A DNA stretch of 5,697 nucleotides from an uncultured Leucothrix sp. (GCA_937923375.1 CALAJG010000177.1:1-5697), one strand, 5' to 3'; numbered from the stretch's first letter, positions 1 through 5,697 are shown. Made by a program: numbers and translations. The notes: generated by a model from the sequence alone, not told the origin.

Positions 1-588
1 CTATTTTTAGGTGAGCAAGTCGGCTGGCGTCGCTGGGTTGCCATTGCCATCGGTTTTATTGGGGTCATGCTGATCATTAAACCCGGCGTGAATGATTTTA
101 ATCCATCAGTTTTTTGGGTGATATTGGCCGTGCTGGGTGTCGTCTTGAGAGACTTAGTTACGCGCATTATACCGGTGCAAGTCAGCTCATCGTTGGTTTC
201 GCTGCAAGCGTTTCTGGCAGCGATTGTGGTCTCCTCATTGATGCTGCTCTTTACCTCAGACAGCCTCGAAGCGGTGTCTGCTGAAAAGAGCATCTTATTT
301 GCCTGTGCCATCGTGTTTGGTATCGCAGGCTATTACGCGATTGTGTCAGCTATGCGCGTAGGTGATGCGTCCGTTGTTGCGCCATTTCGCTATACGCGGC
401 TGCTGTTTTCACTAACGACAGGCATGATTGTCTTTGGTGAGCGATTAGATAGCCTAAGCTTGCTCGGCTCGTTCATTATCATTGCGACAGGTTTGTATAC
501 ATTTCTGCGGGAGCACCAGCTAAACTCACAGCAGGAACTGGCAAATCTACATGAAAACCAAAAGATCAAACCGGTTATCCAAGATTAG
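1..588 (+). CDS. EamA/DMT-family membrane transporter, 3' part (5' end outside window)
   Basis: The frame is open from base 1 (first codons read L-F-L-G-E-Q-V-G-W-R-R-W) and ends at TAG 586-588, giving the last 195 residues of a protein that in this family is usually about 300. The internal ATG at 67 is not the start, because the upstream codons carry the conserved LGE...GWRRW...GFIGVMLIIKPG segment that closes the first EamA domain. The second EamA domain follows, with hydrophobic helices starting at about residues 38, 65, 95, 120 and 150. It includes GDASVVAPFRYTRLL and FGERLD, the typical signature near the end of these proteins. The C-terminal tail is polar and presumably cytoplasmic. These inner-membrane carriers export or import small metabolites; the substrate cannot be told from sequence. 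The gene is convergent with the histidine kinase, 13 bases away, with no clear terminator between them. The family call is secure, the substrate unknown. Confidence 0.9.
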   Translation, partial: LFLGEQVGWRRWVAIAIGFIGVMLIIKPGVNDFNPSVFWVILAVLGVVLRDLVTRIIPVQVSSSLVSLQAFLAAIVVSSLMLLFTSDSLEAVSAEKSILFACAIVFGIAGYYAIVSAMRVGDASVVAPFRYTRLLFSLTTGMIVFGERLDSLSLLGSFIIIATGLYTFLREHQLNSQQELANLHENQKIKPVIQD

Positions 589-601
589 TCTTACATGCCT
601 G

Positions 602-2686
602 TTATTTGGCGACAGGAAACAATACACAAAACGACGCGCCGGGAAATTCGCCCGCTAATTCGCGGTTAGCAACGGTGACGTTACCCCCCATAGCCACGGT
701 CATTTGATGAACTAGCGACAGGCCAATCCCTGTTCCCACGGTATCACGTGTCAGCTCGTTTTCGCTGCGATAGAAAAGGCCAAATATCTTCTTCATCTGC
801 TGCTTGTCGATACCTGGGCCAAAGTCATTAATGGTGAAGCTGACTCGCTGTCCGGCGCTGCGTTGCACGTCCAAAATAATGACTTTCTTTTTCGCTTTAG
901 CCGAAAACTTAATGGCATTGTCGACCAGATTAATCATTATTTGCATCAACCAATCATTATCAATCATCAGTTCGGCAGTGGTCACTTCATCACCCGAATT
1001 AACTTCAAGCGTGAAATCAGCAGCCTCAATTTGGGACGAAATCTTTGAGGTTATTTCCTTCACCAAATCAGGCACATTGCACACCGCCAACTCGGCTTTT
1101 TGCTCATTTCTAGTCATTCTAGCCAGCTGCAACACGTTATTGATTAGCCGCGATAGGCGCTCGCTTTCATCAAAAATATAATGATAATAACTTTTCTTCT
1201 TTTCCTCGGGAGCCCAGCCTTGAATCAGCATTTCACCGTACATGCGAATCGAGGTGAGCGGCGTCTTTAACTCATGGCTGACGGCAGATACAAAGTCCTG
1301 CTGCTGATTGGCAAGATTAATTTGGCTAAGCCCCAGCCGATACATTAAGTAAAAACCACCCAGCAGCACGGCGCCCAATATTAAAGCCAGCCAAAGGATC
1401 AACCGCCCGCCAGTGCCAATGGGTAACTGAGTAATACTGTAGATCAATTGAAGATCACTCATCGGGTCCGATAGACGTGCCTGATAAAGCTGCTCACCTA
1501 ATTGTTGCTCGGTAATTTTTTGGCTTTGAATGCGAGAAACGGATGCTTGTGCCCCATAGAATGGCTTGATCACATTACCCTGATAGGCCACCAGTAAATC
1601 GCTCATTCCCGACAGTGATGTCTGAGCGAATGGCGCGTTAATAACCTCTTCCAAAAAGGCAGTTTGTTCGATCAATAGTCCCTGTGTATAGCGCTGACCG
1701 TTACGCCAAACTTGCCGGAACAATACAAAATACGTGCTGTCCAGCAGACTAAATTCAAAAGGATCGATCTCACTTTCAAAGGTACGAATGCGTGGGCGGC
1801 TGACCGTTTTCTTAACAGCTTTACGCGCCGCCATGGCCTTAGTTGAACTTGACGTTGTGAGTTTACGCGTTGCTACCTGACGCTTTTGCTCAACCTCTTT
1901 TTGTAGATAATTCTGTTTGAGCTGCAAATCTTCGACGCGGCTATAAGCATTCTTTTGTACCGTCTGTTCTCGAGCATCCTTTAACTTTTCAAAGGCAATC
2001 GGTGCTTGGACGTTAGGTAGTCGGACGTTGGGTGCTTGGACATCGCCTGCTTGATTCATAGAAAGCGACTCAGCAACAGGCTGACTCACCTCGGCGTCGG
2101 CAGCAATTGGCGCAGACCTACCTAACATCGCACCGACTGCAATGTCCGCTGACTCATCCACTTCATCAAAAGCGACTTCAGGTTTGATACTTACATTGCT
2201 CTGCTGTATCAACCGATTGGCCAACAGGATGTCCTGTATCTTTTCTTGCAGTGCGATCCGTTCGCTAAGCTCTATTTCAGGGATACCAACGTTTTCAGCA
2301 TTGCCAACCGGCACGATCGGTGTGAGCAATTGGCCAGAGGCATCCACCTGAAAATGACCCAGCAATCCTGGCGGCTGCGCGGGCACAGGAAACTCAGCCA
2401 GTACTGAACGCTGCGCCACATTCGCTTTGTTGTCAGCGCTGTTTTTTAGGAAAGAGAAATCATCAAAGGTACGCTGGTTCTCAGTGCTGATGAGCTGCAT
2501 TAAACGCTGATCAATTCTTTCGGACAGCTCCGCCGCCATCCGCTGATACTGGTGAAAAGTCTCCCACTTCAAACGGCTATAAGACTGCTGCACCAATAAT
2601 AAGGTCGGCAGCAGCAGCGCTAAAAAGAACAGCAGCAGCCAGAGCCTCAGTCTTTTTTTATCGAGTTTTTTGAGTGGATTATTCAT
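602..2686 (-). CDS. Membrane sensor histidine kinase with long periplasmic domain, no HAMP
   Basis: This 694-residue sensor kinase should autophosphorylate on His and pass the phosphate to the regulator encoded just upstream. A basic N-terminus precedes TM1 (about 15-33), then about 395 extracytoplasmic residues, TM2 (about 429-449) and a short linker straight into the HisKA helix. H-box SHELKTPLTSIRMY has the phospho-acceptor at His471. HATPase_c motifs are intact: N-box NLVDNAIKF (586-594), G1 DFGPGID (621-627), F-box FGLFYR and G2 GTGIGL (651-656). No HAMP fits between TM2 and His471. The periplasmic part holds a pentapeptide repeat (215-229), a likely coiled coil (about 232-270), a Lys/Arg-rich stretch (274-301) and a more globular part (about 303-425). 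The start chosen is ATG 2686-2684, which overlaps the regulator's TAA by 8 bases and has no Shine-Dalgarno sequence, suggesting translational coupling. A GTG at 2722 would add 12 residues. Function as a kinase is certain; the signal is unknown. Confidence 0.93.
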   Translation of the reverse strand: MNNPLKKLDKKRLRLWLLLFFLALLLPTLLLVQQSYSRLKWETFHQYQRMAAELSERIDQRLMQLISTENQRTFDDFSFLKNSADNKANVAQRSVLAEFPVPAQPPGLLGHFQVDASGQLLTPIVPVGNAENVGIPEIELSERIALQEKIQDILLANRLIQQSNVSIKPEVAFDEVDESADIAVGAMLGRSAPIAADAEVSQPVAESLSMNQAGDVQAPNVRLPNVQAPIAFEKLKDAREQTVQKNAYSRVEDLQLKQNYLQKEVEQKRQVATRKLTTSSSTKAMAARKAVKKTVSRPRIRTFESEIDPFEFSLLDSTYFVLFRQVWRNGQRYTQGLLIEQTAFLEEVINAPFAQTSLSGMSDLLVAYQGNVIKPFYGAQASVSRIQSQKITEQQLGEQLYQARLSDPMSDLQLIYSITQLPIGTGGRLILWLALILGAVLLGGFYLMYRLGLSQINLANQQQDFVSAVSHELKTPLTSIRMYGEMLIQGWAPEEKKKSYYHYIFDESERLSRLINNVLQLARMTRNEQKAELAVCNVPDLVKEITSKISSQIEAADFTLEVNSGDEVTTAELMIDNDWLMQIMINLVDNAIKFSAKAKKKVIILDVQRSAGQRVSFTINDFGPGIDKQQMKKIFGLFYRSENELTRDTVGTGIGLSLVHQMTVAMGGNVTVANRELAGEFPGASFCVLFPVAK

Positions 2687-3392
2687 TATCGGCTTGGCTA
2701 TGTAAGCGATAACCTGCGCCACGGACCGTGACTAGAAAAGCTGGCGCTGAGGAGTCTTTCTCTATTTTACGGCGTAACTTGGCGACATGGATATCAACCG
2801 TACGGGTTTCCAAATCGACATCATTGGCATAGCCCCACACCTTATGCAGCAACTCTTCACGTGACACCGGTCGTTCAGAATGCGCATGTAAATATTGCAG
2901 CAAATCGATTTCGCGGCGTGTAAAGCTCAAGGTTTCCGCACCGGCTTTTCCAGAAAGATTTAAGCAATCGATAGTATAGTCATCATCCAAAATGATGGTG
3001 GTGTTTTGTTCTGATTCCGACTGGCTGCGGCGTAATACTGCCTGCACCCGCAATACCAACTGTGCGACTGAAAAAGGCTTGGAGACATAATCATCCGCAC
3101 CCAGCGAGAGACCTTTTATAATGTCTTCATCGCCGCCTTTAGCAGTGAGCATAATGATGGCCTGATCGCGGCTTTGCTCTCGGATGCGGTTACAGATATC
3201 AAAGCCATTAATGCCGGGCAGCATGACATCCAGCAAGATCAAATCGAACTGGCCGGTTAAGGCTTTTTCTAACCCCTCCTCACCATTATCAGCAAAATCA
3301 ACCTGATAGCCGTGGTAAACAAACACGTCAATCAACCCCATGCGTATGGCAGGCTCATCTTCAACAATCAGGATGTGGGTATCTTTTGGCAT
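2679..3392 (-). CDS. OmpR/PhoB-family response regulator
   Basis: This 237-residue, two-domain DNA-binding response regulator is the partner of the kinase that follows it in the same operon. The receiver domain spans about 5-120: acidic pocket E11-D12, phospho-acceptor Asp55 in LLDVMLPG, switch Thr83 in MLTAKG, and Lys105 in DDYVSKPF are all present. The C-terminal winged helix spans about 140-232, with FTRREIDLLQYL, SREELLHKVWGY, the recognition-helix pattern RTVDIHVAKLRRKI and the wing VRGAGYRL. No key residue is missing, so it should be phosphorylated and bind tandem half-sites as dimers. The start is the ATG at 3392-3390, which puts the receiver domain five residues in, the usual distance. 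A TTG at 3431 would add 13 unusual residues. No good Shine-Dalgarno is visible for either. The gene is transcribed away from the VWA gene, and the 11-base repeats between them make autoregulation plausible. The specific name (PhoB, OmpR and so on) cannot be assigned. Confidence 0.95.
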   Translation of the reverse strand: MPKDTHILIVEDEPAIRMGLIDVFVYHGYQVDFADNGEEGLEKALTGQFDLILLDVMLPGINGFDICNRIREQSRDQAIIMLTAKGGDEDIIKGLSLGADDYVSKPFSVAQLVLRVQAVLRRSQSESEQNTTIILDDDYTIDCLNLSGKAGAETLSFTRREIDLLQYLHAHSERPVSREELLHKVWGYANDVDLETRTVDIHVAKLRRKIEKDSSAPAFLVTVRGAGYRLHSQADNE

Positions 3393-3447
3393 GACGGTTT
3401 CATTAAAACAGTGAGATATTGAGTCTAGCAAGGCTGGCCTGTCGACA

Positions 3448-3487
3448 TGTAAACTTTTTGTAAAAACGCCGCAAAACCTTTTACAAA
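3448..3487. promoter_or_regulatory. Putative response-regulator operator: 11-base-phased half-sites plus inverted repeat
   Basis: Three related hexamers sit exactly 11 bases apart: TGTAAA at 3448, TGTAAA at 3459 and CGCAAA at 3470. A weaker TTACAA follows at 3481. Superimposed is a perfect 9-base inverted repeat, TTTGTAAAA (3457-3465) and TTTTACAAA (3479-3487), with centres 22 bases apart. Head-to-tail half-sites at 11-base spacing are the known binding pattern of PhoB/OmpR-type regulators, and such a regulator is encoded next to it. A weak -10-like TCTATT (3494-3499) lies where a rightward promoter would have its -35 covered by the last repeats, as in regulator-activated promoters. A TAGACT (minus strand, 3427-3422) could serve the regulator gene, without a good -35. 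The repeats are seen directly; their role is inferred. Confidence 0.5.
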
Positions 3488-3544
3488 GTTGTGTCTATTT
3501 TCCAACGGCCGCGCTGCCTAAACTGGTTCTATCATTTCAACAAC

Positions 3545-3549
3545 GAGGA
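3545..3549 (+). promoter_or_regulatory. Ribosome binding site fixing the VWA gene start
   Basis: GAGGA lies 7 bases before the ATG at 3557. It selects this ATG over the in-frame GTG at 3491, because only the ATG places a normal signal peptide at the extreme N-terminus. Confidence 0.8.
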
Positions 3550-3556
3550 CTCAGTC

Positions 3557-4801
3557 ATGAAAAACACACTACGCCTATTACCATTAGCCATCGCTACCTT
3601 ACTCACTTCTGGCGCATTGTCAGGCGTACAGGCCGGCGACATTAAAATACCAGAAAAACCCTATAAAGTGGTGCATGTGGTTAAGCCCGACACTGGAATC
3701 AGTAGCCATAAGGAGGTGAAGCAAGCATTGACCCAACCTAAAATAGAGGTGGTGTTTGTGTTGGATACTACGGGAAGCATGAGCGGCTTGATCAAGGCCG
3801 CCAAGGAAAAAATCTGGTCAATTGCCAGCACCATGGCACAGGCTAAAACGGCACCGGAAATTAAAATGGGCCTGGTTGCTTATCGTGACCGTGGTGACCA
3901 ATACGTCACTAGGCTAACCGACCTATCGTCTGATCTGGACTCTATGTATGCCAAGTTGATGGACTTCAGAGCGGCTGGCGGTGGTGATACGCCAGAAAGC
4001 GTTAATCAGGCGCTATACGAAGCGGTGCACAAAATGTCATGGAGCCAGGATGAGGGCACCTACAAGGTCGTGTTTCTAGTCGGTGATGCACCCGCGCACA
4101 TGGACTATCATGATGATGTTAAATACCCCGACACTATTCATATCGCTGGCCATAAAGGTATCATTGTCAATGCGATTCAAAGCGGCAATAATCGCCGTGC
4201 AACTAAGAATTGGCAGCGTATTGCAGCGCTAGGACAAGGTAACTATTTCCAAGTTGAACAGTCTGGAAACGCCGTGGCGATTGCTACGCCTTACGACGAT
4301 GAGCTGGCAGAGTTATCAGGAAAAATGGACGGTACACGCCTTTACTATGGAACCGTTCAAGAGAAACGTCGCCAAGAAGCCAAAGTGGCGGCCGGTAGCA
4401 AGTTGAAGTTTGGAGCCAGTAAAGCGTCACAGGCCCGTCGAGCCGCATTTAATGCCTCGGTGAGTGGTAAAAGTAACTTCCTCGGCGAGAAGGAATTGGT
4501 GGATGAAGTGGTTAGCGGTGCGGTGAGTTTAAGCAGCCTGCCGAGCGCCGAACTGCCTGAAGAGCTCAAAGCAATGAAACCTGTTGAACGTGAGACGTTT
4601 GTTGCAAAAAAAGCGGAAGAGCGGCAGCGGTTGCATACTCAGATTAAGGATCTAGCTAAAAAGCGCGATACCTATCTGAAGCAAAAAGTTGAAGCCGCCG
4701 GTCTGGATAAGGACTCCCTGGATGTACAGATTTTTGATGCTATTCGTGAACAGTCAGCAGAAAAAGGACTTGTTTACGATAAGTCGGATATGAAGTACTA
4801 A
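3557..4801 (+). CDS. Secreted von Willebrand factor A (VWA) domain protein
   Basis: This 414-residue protein has a Sec signal peptide: MKN-LR, then a hydrophobic core of about 15 residues and a probable cleavage after VQA (Ala26). There is no lipobox Cys, so it is probably periplasmic or released. The VWA domain covers about 63-245. Its metal-ion-dependent adhesion site looks complete: D70-x-T72-x-S74 in LDTTGSM, then GGGDTPES (141-148) and VGDAPAHMD (175-183). YRDRGDQYVT (109-118) is characteristic of a bacterial VWA subfamily that is annotated only generically. Residues about 265-414 are charged and mostly helical (ERETFVAKKAEERQRLH), without a membrane anchor. VWA domains bind protein partners through a divalent metal, so an adhesion, scaffold or signalling role is likely; no enzyme motif is seen. 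The gene is divergent from the two-component operon across a shared control region, which suggests it is a target or partner of that system. Specific function unknown. Confidence 0.9.
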   Translation: MKNTLRLLPLAIATLLTSGALSGVQAGDIKIPEKPYKVVHVVKPDTGISSHKEVKQALTQPKIEVVFVLDTTGSMSGLIKAAKEKIWSIASTMAQAKTAPEIKMGLVAYRDRGDQYVTRLTDLSSDLDSMYAKLMDFRAAGGGDTPESVNQALYEAVHKMSWSQDEGTYKVVFLVGDAPAHMDYHDDVKYPDTIHIAGHKGIIVNAIQSGNNRRATKNWQRIAALGQGNYFQVEQSGNAVAIATPYDDELAELSGKMDGTRLYYGTVQEKRRQEAKVAAGSKLKFGASKASQARRAAFNASVSGKSNFLGEKELVDEVVSGAVSLSSLPSAELPEELKAMKPVERETFVAKKAEERQRLHTQIKDLAKKRDTYLKQKVEAAGLDKDSLDVQIFDAIREQSAEKGLVYDKSDMKY

Positions 4802-4823
4802 GCTGCTTATCATGCAGTTTTTT
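4800..4823 (+). terminator. Rho-independent terminator of the VWA gene
   Basis: AAGCTGC (4800-4806) pairs with GCAGTTT (4814-4820), including one G-U pair, around the loop TTATCAT. The transcript runs into six U residues at 4818-4823. It begins inside the TAA of the VWA gene, and its loop contains the higA stop codon on the other strand, so the two convergent genes share this element. The minus strand has no matching U-run, so it works for rightward transcription only. Confidence 0.7.
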
Positions 4824-5127
4824 GAATTTGCTGATAATCCTTAATTGAATCAATATCCTGGCTTTCGGCTTGTTGCGCTTTGAATAACTCAGCTCTCATT
4901 TGAAGGTTTAGCCAAAAGTCAGGAGACATTCCAAAAAATTTCCCCAAACGCAGTGCCGTACTGGGAGTAACGCCTCTTTTTTTGTTTATCAATTCATTGA
5001 TACGCTGATACGGCACATGAATAGCATCGGCTAGCTCCCTTTGAGTTATATTCATGGGAAGCAGGAACTCTTCTTTTAACATTTCTCCAGGATGCGTTGG
5101 TTCTCTGTTTGTTGGTACTCTCATCAT
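4810..5127 (-). CDS. higA: HigA-type antitoxin, XRE helix-turn-helix
   Basis: This 105-residue protein matches the HigA/VapI antitoxin family in length and motifs: THPGEMLKEEFL (11-22), then a Cro/C1-type helix-turn-helix at about 27-76. Within it are NITQRELADAIHVPYQRINELI and the family hallmark RGVTPSTALRLGKFFGMSPDFWLNLQ. It should bind and neutralise the HigB toxin encoded directly upstream and repress the shared promoter through its HTH. HigB stop and HigA start are only 7 bases apart. The stop codon is part of a TAAGGTG Shine-Dalgarno, so the genes are co-transcribed and probably coupled. Two adjacent ATGs (5127 and 5124) could serve; the second has the better spacing, 8 bases. Toxin-first order is the usual HigBA arrangement. 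Family assignment is firm. Confidence 0.93.
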   Translation of the reverse strand: MMRVPTNREPTHPGEMLKEEFLLPMNITQRELADAIHVPYQRINELINKKRGVTPSTALRLGKFFGMSPDFWLNLQMRAELFKAQQAESQDIDSIKDYQQIQKTA

Positions 5128-5134
5128 TCACACC

Positions 5135-5428
5135 TTAGTGGTAATCTATTATCTCTACGTTTGATGGCCCTTGGTCTTCCCAGACGAAGCATATACGGTA
5201 TTGTTGGTTAATGCGGATACTATAAGTATCTTGCCTATCGCCCGAGAGCAATTCCAATCTATTGCCAGGCGGAACCCTTAATTCTTCCAACTGCGAAACA
5301 GAATCAAGTTGATCAAGCTTCCTTGAAGCAACACGCCATAGCGTTTGAGGGCAAGACTTTCTGGCATGCTTTGAATTTAGACCATCAAAAATATCCTCTG
5401 TCGCTTGATCTTTGAAAGATATAATCAT
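5135..5428 (-). CDS. higB: HigB-type toxin, RelE/ParE superfamily mRNA interferase
   Basis: This 97-residue protein is the toxin of the module. The N-terminus MIISFKD, the central PPGNRLELLSGDR (53-65), SIRINQQYRICFVWE (70-84) and the C-terminal DYH (95-97) are the typical layout of HigB proteins, which cut mRNA in the ribosome. The terminal Asp95-Tyr96-His97 matches the conserved catalytic end. Where Proteus vulgaris HigB has His54 and Lys57 (in LHPLKGD), this protein has Glu59 and Ser62. The start is the ATG at 5428-5426. No Shine-Dalgarno precedes it, and the best -10 element would place the transcript start on that ATG. higB and higA form one operon. GC is about 42% over 4801-5400 (250 of 600 counted), lower than the roughly 50% of the genes to the left, which fits a mobile toxin-antitoxin module. 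Confidence 0.92.
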   Translation of the reverse strand: MIISFKDQATEDIFDGLNSKHARKSCPQTLWRVASRKLDQLDSVSQLEELRVPPGNRLELLSGDRQDTYSIRINQQYRICFVWEDQGPSNVEIIDYH

Positions 5429-5430
5429 AT

Positions 5431-5466
5431 AAGCATGATAGCACGGACTCCATGCTTTATGCTATC
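5431..5466 (-). promoter_or_regulatory. higBA promoter with interleaved palindromic operator
   Basis: Two perfect 7-base inverted repeats interlock here: AAGCATG (5431-5437) with CATGCTT (5451-5457), and GATAGCA (5437-5443) with TGCTATC (5460-5466). On the minus strand TATCAT (5440-5435) matches a sigma-70 -10 box at five of six positions; the -35 region is poor (AGCATA at 17-base spacing). Repression by HigA or the HigBA complex bound to palindromes over the promoter is the known mode for this family, so these are the likely operators. Confidence 0.6.
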
Positions 5467-5492
5467 TAGCAATAACTGACTAATTGAGATGG

Positions 5493-5578
5493 CTAAACGG
5501 TCAGGCAACCTTAAACCGCTTATGGACACATGCAAAAGTAAATGTGACACTTCATTAAAACACTTAACGGGTCAGGCA
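5493..5578 (+). repeat. Short imperfect direct repeat pair
   Basis: CTAAACGGTCAGGCA (5493-5507) recurs as CTTAACGGGTCAGGCA (5563-5578), with one mismatch and one inserted G. The copies start 70 bases apart. The second copy forms the left arm of the hairpin at 5569-5595. They may be remnants of a mobile or REP-like element, or protein-binding sites; nothing here decides. Confidence 0.4.
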
Positions 5579-5604
5579 CACGGGTGCGTTGACCCAGTCT
5601 TTTT
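5569..5604 (+). terminator. Strong GC-rich hairpin with T-run (terminator or attenuator-like)
   Basis: GGGTCA (5569-5574) pairs perfectly with TGACCC (5590-5595). Inside, GCAC (5576-5579) pairs with GTGC (5584-5587) around a four-base loop, with a small asymmetric internal loop between the two stems. Four bases after the stem comes TTTTT (5600-5604). The shape fits an intrinsic terminator or leader attenuator for rightward transcription. It lies just before a gene start rather than after a gene, so an attenuator or REP-like repeat is equally possible. Confidence 0.45.
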
Positions 5605-5626
5605 CAGACACACAGGTGAGATGACG

Positions 5627-5697
5627 ATGAGTGCACAAATAAATGATGCAAGACAAAACGGGGGTTTCGACCTCCCTACGCTAAACCAGATGGTTGA
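5627..5697 (+). CDS. Unrecognised protein, N-terminal 23 codons only
   Basis: ATG 5627 opens a frame that runs off the window end, reading MSAQINDARQNGGFDLPTLN and on. AGGTGA (5614-5619) lies 7 bases upstream, a good Shine-Dalgarno, which supports this start. An ATG two codons earlier (5621) is in frame but too close to that site. The same frame is open back to ATG 5489, but that start lacks a ribosome site and the added stretch looks non-coding. No signal peptide or known motif appears in the visible part. I do not recognise the family, and no function can be given. It is a real gene start only if the frame continues beyond the window. Confidence 0.5.
   Translation, partial: MSAQINDARQNGGFDLPTLNQMV

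Noticed and set aside
598..616. Possible terminator between the convergent transporter and kinase genes (CCTGT...ACAGG)
   Set aside because: The stem is only five pairs with a nine-base loop, and no T-run follows on either strand.
804..1181. Plus-strand open frames inside the kinase gene (also 863-1048 and 2142-2351)
   Set aside because: They lie antisense to conserved kinase coding sequence and their translations carry no recognisable motif.
2000..2044. CRISPR-like or regulatory repeat array
   Set aside because: The 15-base units are contiguous with no spacers and read in frame as a pentapeptide within the kinase. No CRISPR array exists in the window.
2687..2722. GTG start at 2722 extending the histidine kinase by 12 residues
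   Set aside because: It would overlap the regulator gene by 44 bases and has no ribosome site. The ATG at 2686 gives the common short overlap and puts TM1 at a normal distance.
3393..3431. TTG start at 3431 extending the response regulator by 13 residues
   Set aside because: The extension (MLDSISHCFNETV) is unlike receiver-domain N-termini, while MPKDTHILIVEDE from 3392 is typical.
3491..3556. GTG start at 3491 extending the VWA protein by 22 residues
   Set aside because: It would bury the signal peptide behind a polar stretch, and GAGGA clearly serves the ATG at 3557.
4357..4569. Minus-strand 70-codon open frame inside the VWA gene
   Set aside because: It is antisense to the helical C-terminal region, with a Ser/Leu/Ala-rich composition as expected of a complementary-strand shadow.
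5489..5626. Longer start at ATG 5489 for the last gene, in the same open frame
   Set aside because: No ribosome site precedes it, the frame runs through the repeat and hairpin, and a 46-codon open stretch can occur by chance. ATG 5627 has a good Shine-Dalgarno.

Overview
The window looks like a chromosomal accessory stretch of a gammaproteobacterium with moderate GC, about 50% in the main genes by hand count of sample lines. The gammaproteobacterial call rests on the style of the proteins (OmpR/EnvZ-type two-component pair, EamA transporter, HigBA of the PPGNRLE...DYH type). No rRNA, tRNA or housekeeping marker confirms it, and I cannot name a genus.

Layout from left to right: (1) bases 1-588, the 3' two thirds of an EamA/DMT-family membrane transporter, cut by the window edge. 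(2) Bases 602-3392 on the minus strand, a two-component operon: an OmpR/PhoB-type response regulator followed by a membrane sensor histidine kinase whose start overlaps the regulator's stop by 8 bases. The kinase has a very long (about 395 residue) extracytoplasmic region and no HAMP domain. (3) Bases 3557-4801 on the plus strand, divergent from the regulator: a secreted protein with a von Willebrand factor A (VWA) domain and an intact metal-binding site. The shared 164-base control region holds three TGTAAA-like half-sites at exact 11-base spacing plus a perfect 9+9 inverted repeat, a plausible binding site for the adjacent regulator. (4) Bases 4810-5428 on the minus strand, a compact higBA toxin-antitoxin module, about 42% GC, with interleaved palindromes over its promoter. 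A terminator hairpin for the VWA gene straddles the higA stop codon. (5) Bases 5429-5626, an intergenic region with a direct repeat and a strong hairpin, leading to the first 23 codons of an unrecognised gene on the plus strand.

The most interesting unit is 602-4801. A membrane kinase with a large, repeat-containing periplasmic sensor, its DNA-binding partner and a divergent exported VWA protein look like one signalling module, with the regulator probably controlling the VWA gene and itself. The functional link is inferred from gene layout and the putative operator; nothing in the sequence proves it, and I recognise no characterised system with this composition.
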